Assembly (NCBI RefSeq): GCF_004522235.1
Contig: NZ_SDLT01000060.1
Location: 1-35,572 of the forward strand
Direction: 5' to 3'
Source: Amycolatopsis nivea
Lineage (GTDB): Bacteria; Actinomycetota; Actinomycetes; Mycobacteriales; Pseudonocardiaceae
DNA length: 35,572 nt
The notes beneath the pieces were generated by a model, which was not told the origin of the DNA, did not search any database, and worked only from the letters and a program-made list of their open reading frames with translations. Numbering within the stretch: the stretch's first letter is position 1; each line of letters begins with the position of its first letter. Positions 30,149-35,572 of this stretch are shown here, piece after piece. The position numbers and the translations under genes were made by a program.

Positions 30149-31374
30149 GCCAGTCCTCCAGCGGGTTCGGCCCGCACCGCGACGGCGGATCCGTCCGGGC
30201 TCGGCTCCGGGACCTCGGCCCGGACGACCCATCCTCCCCCGGGCCGCGCCCGCGCCGTCACCGTGCCCCCGATCGCGGCCACCCGTTCGGACAATCCGCG
30301 CAGTCCGTTGCCCGGCACGACATCGCCCGTCGCGCGGCCGTTGTCCTCGACCTCCAGCCAGTCGCGCCCCAGCCGCACTCTCACCTGTTTCGCCCCGGAA
30401 TGCCGCAGCACGTTGGTGATCGCCTCACGCAGCACGTAACCGAACGTGCTCTGCAATTCAGCCCGGACGTTGTCGACGGCGTGCGGCAGGTCGGCGTCCA
30501 CCTCCGCCGCGCGCAACGCCGCCCGCGCCCCGGCGATCTCCGCGGGCAGCGACACCTCGCGATACTCCGACACCGTCGCCCGCACGTCCGACAGCGCCGA
30601 GCGCGTGAGCCCCTCGACCTCGCGGATCTCCTGCACCGCCCGGTCGATGTCGCCGGAGCTTTCCAGCACCCGCCGCGCCAGGCCGGACTTGACGGTGATC
30701 GTGGTGAGGCTGTGCCCGAGCAGATCGTGCAGGTCGCGGGCGACCCGCTCGCGTTCGTTGGCGACCGCGAGCGTGCCGATCTCCTGGTTCGCCAGCTCCA
30801 GCCTGCGGATCACCCGGATCAGGTTGGACATGAAGAACATCGCCGACGTCACCGAGGCGACCGTGATGACGTCCGAGAGGTGCTCGGACAGATCCCCGCG
30901 CAGCCACAGGACGAGCACCAGCAGCCCCAGCGCCGTCCCGTTGAAGATCACCGACCAGGCGGCCGGGAACAGGAAGGCCAGCGTCGCGGTCGCGTAGAGC
31001 ACGACGTACGGGCTGGCGTCGGTGACCAGCGCGCACACCAGGCCCAGCGCCAGCATGCCCGCGCCGAACCAGAGCTTCGCCCGCCGGGGCTGGCGGAACA
31101 TCGCGGGAAACCAGGCGTAACAAGCCGCGTAGGCGTAGAGCAGCACGCCGAGCAGGATCCGGATCCCCAGCGGCCCGGGGTCCACGATCAGGCCCCGGGT
31201 GGCCGGGATCAGGAACGGCAGCAGGAACGCCGCGGAGAAGAGCGGCCAGCCGACCTTGTGCGGACCGCGCCCCGGGTCCGGCAGCGGGTCTTCCCACCAG
31301 GACGACCGGTCGTTGAGCCCGAACCGGTGCGCGGCGGGCTCGCCGGTCGTCACCTCCCGTCCCAGCGGCCACAC
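30145..31374 (-). CDS. DesK-type sensor histidine kinase
   Basis: A 409-residue membrane kinase of the HisKA_3 group. Seen: about six hydrophobic segments between residues 42 and 185, a short coiled region (RLELANQEIGTLAVANERER), phospho-histidine H216 in RDLHDLLGHSLTTITVKSGLA, and an HATPase domain with LQSTFGYVLREAITNVLRHS (N box), LEVEDNGRA (G1) and GNGLRGLSERVAAIGG (G2). There is no outside sensor domain, so it probably senses the membrane itself. The start was moved to the GTG at 31374, six bases after AGGGGAG; an in-frame TTG 27 bases upstream overlaps the permease stop and lacks such a site. It follows the ABC permease after 23 bases and overlaps the regulator. Confidence 0.92.
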   Translation of the reverse strand: MWPLGREVTTGEPAAHRFGLNDRSSWWEDPLPDPGRGPHKVGWPLFSAAFLLPFLIPATRGLIVDPGPLGIRILLGVLLYAYAACYAWFPAMFRQPRRAKLWFGAGMLALGLVCALVTDASPYVVLYATATLAFLFPAAWSVIFNGTALGLLVLVLWLRGDLSEHLSDVITVASVTSAMFFMSNLIRVIRRLELANQEIGTLAVANERERVARDLHDLLGHSLTTITVKSGLARRVLESSGDIDRAVQEIREVEGLTRSALSDVRATVSEYREVSLPAEIAGARAALRAAEVDADLPHAVDNVRAELQSTFGYVLREAITNVLRHSGAKQVRVRLGRDWLEVEDNGRATGDVVPGNGLRGLSERVAAIGGTVTARARPGGGWVVRAEVPEPSPDGSAVAVRAEPAGGLA

Positions 31375-31397
31375 GTCGTTCTCCCCTCCCCGCCCGG

Positions 31398-32138
31398 TCA
31401 AACCCGGGCACTGTCCTTACGGTATCGCCTGACCACGACAATCCCGAGCACGAGCGTCCACGCGCCCAGCACGCCGATCGCCGTCGGCAGGCTCACGAGC
31501 AGCTGGTTCGCGACGACCGGCCGCACCAGCCCGAGGACCCAGTAGGTCGGCATGAGCTGCGCGACGTCGTGCATCCAGGACGGCATGCCCTCCAAAGGGA
31601 TCCAGAGCCCGCCGAGGAAGCCGACGCCGAGGGTGACGATCATGCTGATCGGCTGCATCGACTCCGGCGTCCCGAACTGGCCCAGCAGCAGTCCGAGTAG
31701 CACCAGCGGAAGGGTGCCCAGGAAAATGCCGAGGAAGACCCGCAGCCAGCCCGCCGGGTCGAGGTGCACACCCTGGGTGAACGCGGCGATGACCGGGACC
31801 AGGATCAGCGCGGGCAGCCCGGCGAGCATCCCGGACAGCGCTTTACCGCCCAGGTAGCCCGCGCCGGACAGCGGGGTCAGCCGCAGCTGCCGCTGCCAGC
31901 CGCCGGCCCGCTCGATGGCGAGCCGGGCGCCGTTCGTGATGGCCGCGGCGAAGGCGCCGAAGGTCATCATGTTGACCATGAGCACGCCCGCGACCGCGAC
32001 GTGGTCCGCCGCGGATTTGTCGGTGAACACCGTGGCCTGCAAGAGAAACATGATGACCGGGAAGGCGACGACGAAGATCAGGAACCGCGGCGAGCGGAAC
32101 AGCCTGCGGGTTTCGACGACCAGGTAGGCGGGATTCAT
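31398..32138 (-). CDS. ABC-2 type transporter permease
   Basis: A 246-residue membrane subunit of an ABC-2 exporter. Seen: an N-terminal NPAYLVVETRRLFRSPRFLIF (cytoplasmic elbow then helix 1), six hydrophobic segments, the family pattern AAAITNGARLAIERAGGWQRQLRLTPLSGAGYLGGKAL between helices 2 and 3, and the late LGVGFLGGLWIPLEGMPSWMHDVAQLMPTYWVLGLVR segment typical of ABC-2 permeases for drugs or lipids. The ATG overlaps the ATPase stop (ATGA). It works with the ATPase encoded just upstream; substrate unknown, a membrane lipid or antibiotic would fit the DesK-type kinase that follows. Confidence 0.92.
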   Translation of the reverse strand: MNPAYLVVETRRLFRSPRFLIFVVAFPVIMFLLQATVFTDKSAADHVAVAGVLMVNMMTFGAFAAAITNGARLAIERAGGWQRQLRLTPLSGAGYLGGKALSGMLAGLPALILVPVIAAFTQGVHLDPAGWLRVFLGIFLGTLPLVLLGLLLGQFGTPESMQPISMIVTLGVGFLGGLWIPLEGMPSWMHDVAQLMPTYWVLGLVRPVVANQLLVSLPTAIGVLGAWTLVLGIVVVRRYRKDSARV

Positions 32139-33064
32139 CGGACTGCTTCTTCCGTTTCGTCGGAGGTCAGGGAAAGGAACGCGCCTTCGAGGCCGACCGC
32201 GCCGATCTCGATGTCGCGCACGGCCGGAACCGCGGCGAGGAGCGCGCGCAAGGTGGTGTCGGAGTCCGAACTGGACAGTGCGACGCGCTCGCCGCGCAGT
32301 TCGAAGGAGGTGACCGCGGGCAGCGTCGAAACCAGCTGGTCACTGACCCCGGCCGGCAGCACCGCGCGAATCGTGCGCCCGCCGGCGAGCGCGCGGACCT
32401 CCGCGACGGACCCGTCGGCGACGATCTCCCCGGCCCGCATCAGCACGACCCGGTCGGCGAATTCCTCGGCCTCTTCCAGGTAATGGGTCGCGAACAGCAC
32501 GGTGCGGCCGGTGTCGGTGAACGAGTACATCGACTTCCAGAACTCGCGCCTGCTGCCGACGTCCATCGCCGCGGTCGGCTCGTCCAGCACGAGCAGATCC
32601 GGATTCGACACCAGCGCGACCGCGAAGCGCACCCGCTGCTTCTGCCCGCCGGAAAGCTTGTTGGCCCGCCGATCGGCGATGTCCTCGACCCCGGCGGCAC
32701 GCAGCGCGTCCCGCACCGGCATCGGACGACGGTGCAGTTTCGCGACGAGACCGACGGTTTCGCGCACGGTCAAGTCGTCCAGCAGCGTGCCGCCCTGCAG
32801 CATCGCGCCGATCATCCCCACGCGCACCGCGTCGGCGGGCGTCCGGCCGAACACCGAAACGGTGCCCTGGTCGGGTTTCGTGAGCCCCAGAATCATGTCG
32901 ACGGTGGTCGATTTGCCCGCCCCGTTGGGCCCGAGCAGCGCCACCACTTCCCCCGGCGCGATGGTCAGGTCGACGTGGCTGACCGCGCGCACGTCCCCGT
33001 AGCGCTTGGCGATGCCGCCTAGCCGGATCGCCGCCCCCGCCGCGATTTCCTGTGTGTTGTCCAT
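32135..33064 (-). CDS. ABC transporter ATP-binding protein (ABC-2 exporter)
   Basis: A 309-residue ATPase of the DrrA/CcmA-like exporter group. Seen: Walker A GPNGAGKST at residues 45-53, Q-loop region, signature LSGGQKQRV at 138-146, Walker B LLVLDEP at 158-164 and the switch histidine in LFATHYLEEAEEFADR, followed by a C-terminal extension of about 90 residues (VRALAGGRTIRAVLP ...) as in DrrA-type proteins. The ATG at 33064 is preferred over an in-frame GTG 21 bases upstream. It is the first gene of a four-gene operon with permease, kinase and response regulator; an inverted repeat about 45-65 bases upstream may be the regulator's site. Confidence 0.93.
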   Translation of the reverse strand: MDNTQEIAAGAAIRLGGIAKRYGDVRAVSHVDLTIAPGEVVALLGPNGAGKSTTVDMILGLTKPDQGTVSVFGRTPADAVRVGMIGAMLQGGTLLDDLTVRETVGLVAKLHRRPMPVRDALRAAGVEDIADRRANKLSGGQKQRVRFAVALVSNPDLLVLDEPTAAMDVGSRREFWKSMYSFTDTGRTVLFATHYLEEAEEFADRVVLMRAGEIVADGSVAEVRALAGGRTIRAVLPAGVSDQLVSTLPAVTSFELRGERVALSSSDSDTTLRALLAAVPAVRDIEIGAVGLEGAFLSLTSDETEEAVR

Positions 33065-33109
33065 GGGGTGAAGCCTGCCGCGCACGGGCGGCCGGTACGC
33101 AGGCCGAGC

Positions 33110-33128
33110 GTCACGACCCGACCGTGAC
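33110..33128. promoter_or_regulatory. Inverted repeat upstream of the ABC/two-component operon
   Basis: GTCACG (33110-33115) and CGTGAC (33123-33128) form a 6-7-6 inverted repeat 46-64 bases before the ATPase ATG. It may bind the NarL-type regulator encoded at the end of the operon. Confidence 0.35.
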
Positions 33129-33156
33129 AGGTGTCAGGGGTGCCGGGGGGCAAACG

Positions 33157-33198
33157 CCGGACGGCCCCTCCCCGCGGGTGCGAGGAGGGGCCGTCCGG
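33157..33198 (-). terminator. Terminator of glycyl-tRNA synthetase gene
   Basis: A perfect 15-bp stem, CCGGACGGCCCCTCC (33157-33171) with GGAGGGGCCGTCCGG (33184-33198), and a 12-base loop. It begins 16 bases after the glyS stop; the minus-strand exit is CGTTTG. Confidence 0.8.
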
Positions 33199-33214
33199 GA
33201 CGGTTGCGCGGCGG

Positions 33215-34603
33215 TCAGCAGCCGAGCAGGCGACCGGCCAGGTACGACTCGACCTGGTCGATCGAAATGCGCTCCTGCTTCATGCTGTCGCGCTCGCGGA
33301 TGGTCACCGCGTTGTCCTCGAGCGTGTCGAAGTCGACCGTGACGCAGTACGGCGTGCCGATCTCGTCCTGGCGGCGGTAGCGGCGGCCGATCGCCTGGGC
33401 GTCGTCGAAGTCGACGTTCCAGTGCTTGCGCAGCCGCGCGGCCAGGTCGCGCGCCTTCGGCGACAGGTCGGCGTTGCGCGACAGCGGCAGCACCGCGGCC
33501 TTGAACGGCGCGAGCCGCGGGTCGAGGTGCAGCACGGTGCGCTTGTCGGTGCCGCCCTTGGCGTTCGGCACCTCTTCCTCGTCGTACGCGTCGACGAGGA
33601 ACGCCATCATCGACCGGCCCACGCCCGCGGCCGGCTCGATCACGAACGGCCGGTAGCGCTGGCCCGAGGCCTGGTCGAAGAACGACAGGTCCACGCCCGA
33701 GTGGTTCGAGTGCGTGGTCAGGTCGAAGTCGGTGCGGTTGGCGATGCCTTCCAGCTCGCCCCACTCCTGGCCGGCGTTGAACGCGAACCGGTATTCGATG
33801 TCGACGGTGCGCTTCGCGTAGTGCGAGAGCTTTTCCTTCGGGTGCTCGAAGTGGCGCAGGTTCTCGGCCTTGATGCCGAGGTCCTTGTACCAGTCGGTGC
33901 GCGCGTCGATCCAGTACTGGTGCCACTGCTCGTCGTCGCCCGGCTCGACGAAGAACTCCATCTCCATCTGCTCGAACTCGCGCGTGCGGAAGATGAAGTT
34001 GCCCGGCGTGATCTCGTTGCGGAAGGACTTGCCGATCTGGCCGATGCCGAACGGCGGCTTCTTGCGCGAGGCCTTCTGCACGTTGAGGAAGTTGACGAAG
34101 ATGCCCTGCGCGGTCTCCGGGCGGAGGTACGCGAGGCCTTCCTCCGTCTCGACCGGGCCGAGGTGCGTCTTCAGCATCATGTTGAAGTCGCGCGGCTCGG
34201 TGTACTTGCCGCGGGTGCCGCAGTTCGGGCACGGCACCTCGGACAGGTCGTCCTCGGTGGTGGTCTTGCCGGTGCGCGCTTCGAAGTCCTCGGCGAGCTG
34301 GTCGGCCCGGAACCGCTTGTGGCACGAGAGGCACTCGATCAGCGGGTCGGTGAACACGTTCACGTGGCCCGAGGCGACCCAGACCTGGCGCGGCAGGATC
34401 ACCGACGAGTCGATGCCGACCACGTCCTCGCGGCTCTGCACGACGGTCTTCCACCACTGGCGCTTGATGTTGTCCTTCAGCTCAACGCCGAGCGGCCCGT
34501 AGTCCCACGCCGACCTGGTGCCGCCGTAGATGTCTCCCGACGGGAAGACGAAGCCACGGTGCTTGCACAGACTGACGACGGTTTCGATTTTGTTGGCGGG
34601 CAC
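33215..34603 (-). CDS. glyS: Glycyl-tRNA synthetase (alpha2 type)
   Basis: A 462-residue class II aminoacyl-tRNA synthetase that charges tRNA-Gly, of the homodimeric eukaryote/archaea-like type used by Actinobacteria. Seen: SLCKHRGFVFPSGDIYGG at the start, motif 1 region WDYGPLGVELKDN, a zinc-binding insert with CLSCHKRF and CPNCGTRGKY, motif 2 FGIGQIGKSFRNEITPGNFIFRTREF with FEQMEMEFF, motif 3 PAAGVGRSMMAFL, and the C-terminal anticodon domain (APFKAAVLPLSRNADLSPKA). The start is the GTG at 34603 (GGAG six bases upstream), which matches the family N terminus; an in-frame ATG at 34621 is the alternative. The stop is followed by a strong terminator. Confidence 0.95.
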   Translation of the reverse strand: MPANKIETVVSLCKHRGFVFPSGDIYGGTRSAWDYGPLGVELKDNIKRQWWKTVVQSREDVVGIDSSVILPRQVWVASGHVNVFTDPLIECLSCHKRFRADQLAEDFEARTGKTTTEDDLSEVPCPNCGTRGKYTEPRDFNMMLKTHLGPVETEEGLAYLRPETAQGIFVNFLNVQKASRKKPPFGIGQIGKSFRNEITPGNFIFRTREFEQMEMEFFVEPGDDEQWHQYWIDARTDWYKDLGIKAENLRHFEHPKEKLSHYAKRTVDIEYRFAFNAGQEWGELEGIANRTDFDLTTHSNHSGVDLSFFDQASGQRYRPFVIEPAAGVGRSMMAFLVDAYDEEEVPNAKGGTDKRTVLHLDPRLAPFKAAVLPLSRNADLSPKARDLAARLRKHWNVDFDDAQAIGRRYRRQDEIGTPYCVTVDFDTLEDNAVTIRERDSMKQERISIDQVESYLAGRLLGC

Positions 34604-34630
34604 TCCACGCTCCGGACGCATGCGGGGACA

Positions 34631-34636
34631 GTTATC
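34631..34636 (-). promoter_or_regulatory. Possible glyS -10 element
   Basis: GATAAC on the minus strand (34636-34631) would place the transcript start near 34624, about 20 bases before the GTG start with GGAG between. No clear -35 is seen. Confidence 0.35.
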
Positions 34637-34688
34637 GGAAGGTCCAGCGTATCCGGCCGGTCCCGGGAGCCTCCGCGCAGGTCGGAGG

Positions 34689-35348
34689 TCACGAACGGGT
34701 GACCGGCGAGGCCGTCACGACCCGGTTGTCGTCGTAGCCCTCCTGGCCGCCCACGTAGTCGCCGCCGCACGTGACGAGCACCAGCCGGTGCGGGCCGTCG
34801 GGGTCGAAGAGCTTCGCGGATTCGGCGGCCAGGTCCGATTTGTGGATCGTGCGCACCTCGTCGATCTTGTACTCCCACTCCTTGCCCGCAGTGTCGGCGA
34901 CGGTGACGACCTGGCCCGCCTTCATCTTCCAGAGCTCCTGGAACGGCCCGGACTTGCCTGCCCAGTTGACGTGCCCGGACAGCAGCGTGACGCCTTGCGC
35001 GGCCCCGAGGCCGGACCCCCACCAGGCCGCTTCGCCGAGGCTCTTCGGGATCGGCAGCGCGCCGTCCGCGCCGACCTCCTCGGCGATCAGCTTCGCCTGC
35101 CCGCCGCCGGGCAGCTTGACGGTGCCGGGGGTCTGTCCGGGGTCCGGCTGGGTGTTGCCGGCCTGGCTGTTCCCGGGCTGGCCGGCGCCGACCTGCGCGG
35201 TGCCGGTCTGCTGCGGCGGCTGCGCCGAATTGTCGTTGCCGGTGAAGAAGATCAGCACGGCGGCGATGACCGCCGCCACCGCGACGACCGCGCTCACGAC
35301 GATCACCGCGCCGCGTTTGCGTGCTGATTGTGCCTGTGTCCCCTGCAT
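34689..35348 (-). CDS. Class F sortase
   Basis: A 219-residue membrane-anchored transpeptidase-fold protein. Seen: a signal anchor GAVIVVSAVVAVAAVIAAVL (about residues 13-32), a low-complexity Gln/Pro/Gly/Thr linker to residue 77, then the sortase barrel with catalytic H126 (TLLSGHVNWAG), C194 (LVLVTCGGDY) and R209 (GYDDNRVV). The actinobacterial class F pattern and the absence of pilin genes nearby suggest a general surface-protein role; its substrate is unknown. The ATG at 35348 follows AGGGGAGCACG. It runs in the same direction as glyS, with an 85-base gap. Confidence 0.92.
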   Translation of the reverse strand: MQGTQAQSARKRGAVIVVSAVVAVAAVIAAVLIFFTGNDNSAQPPQQTGTAQVGAGQPGNSQAGNTQPDPGQTPGTVKLPGGGQAKLIAEEVGADGALPIPKSLGEAAWWGSGLGAAQGVTLLSGHVNWAGKSGPFQELWKMKAGQVVTVADTAGKEWEYKIDEVRTIHKSDLAAESAKLFDPDGPHRLVLVTCGGDYVGGQEGYDDNRVVTASPVTRS

Positions 35349-35494
35349 CGTGCTCCCCTGGTCTGGAGGTTTCTCTGGGGAGACATGCGGTGGGGCGGGG
35401 ATGAGGTTGCACGGATTTTCGCCGGGACGGCGGATGCGTTCGCGATCTTGGTGCTCGCGGGTGGTCGCGGATGAGGGGACCCGTCACGCAGCGC

Positions 35495-35572
35495 GGTCGC
35501 GGCGTGCTGGGCGGCGCAGTCGCGGCGCGGCCGCAGTGTGCTGGCGGGGCGGTCGCGGCGTGCTGGCGGGGC
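35495..35572. repeat. GC-rich short tandem repeat at the window end
   Basis: The 22-base unit beginning GGTCGCGGCGTGCTGG occurs at 35495 and 35551, with a disrupted copy (35516-35550, containing GTGTGCTGGCGGGGC) between. The array runs off the window, so its length is unknown. The stretch 35349-35494 upstream of the sortase holds no gene. Confidence 0.6.

Overview
The window is high-GC DNA with GTG/ATG starts, strong purine-rich Shine-Dalgarno sites, many 1-4 base gene overlaps and actinobacterial families (DUF4235, DUF3558, DUF6188, ECF41 sigma factor, class F sortase, EspC-like protein). It looks like the chromosome of a filamentous actinomycete, most likely Pseudonocardiales of the Amycolatopsis type. 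That genus-level call is inference from protein flavour, not from a search.

Layout. 1-4.9 kb: a serine hydrolase cut by the window edge, a DUF4235 protein, a three-gene operon (NTF2-like protein, Asp-nucleophile alpha/beta hydrolase, Nudix hydrolase) divergent from a TetR regulator with two operator-like sites between them, and a class II glutamine amidotransferase. 4.9-11.5 kb: a complete narGHJI nitrate reductase operon on the minus strand, all four genes overlapping. 11.9-13.2 kb: an SRPBCC protein and a lone nuclease-like protein. 13.3-16.7 kb: a type VII secretion/polymorphic toxin locus on the minus strand: EspC-like protein, WXG-headed toxin, DUF6188 immunity protein, then broken genes (a frameshifted HAD hydrolase fragment and a degraded ORF), a DUF3558 lipoprotein and a truncated partner gene. 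16.7-18.2 kb: a gene-poor, partly AT-richer stretch ending at the 3' side of a tRNA-Asn gene, as expected for a worn integration site.

18.2-24.1 kb: core and near-core genes: tRNA-Asn, a small YtxH-like protein, two methyltransferases (the upstream one is Tam) behind a striking double palindrome, dnaG with its small follower gene, an ECF41 sigma factor with fused C-terminal domain, and a convergent carboxymuconolactone-decarboxylase/AhpD-like gene that carries an ECF41-type promoter. 24.1-29.5 kb: a membrane GT-C-like protein coupled by overlap to a serpin, a 32-bp minisatellite that has grown out of the 3' end of dgt, the dGTPase gene dgt, a perfect 15-bp inverted repeat just in front of the dgt start, and a YdcF/DUF218 protein. 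29.5-33.1 kb: an ABC-2 exporter plus DesK/NarL-type two-component operon. 33.2-35.6 kb: glycyl-tRNA synthetase, a class F sortase and a GC-rich short repeat running off the window end.

The most distinctive parts are the toxin-immunity locus with its decayed neighbours beside tRNA-Asn, the dgt region (minisatellite and structured leader), the serpin/membrane-protein pair, and the self-contained ECF41 regulon.
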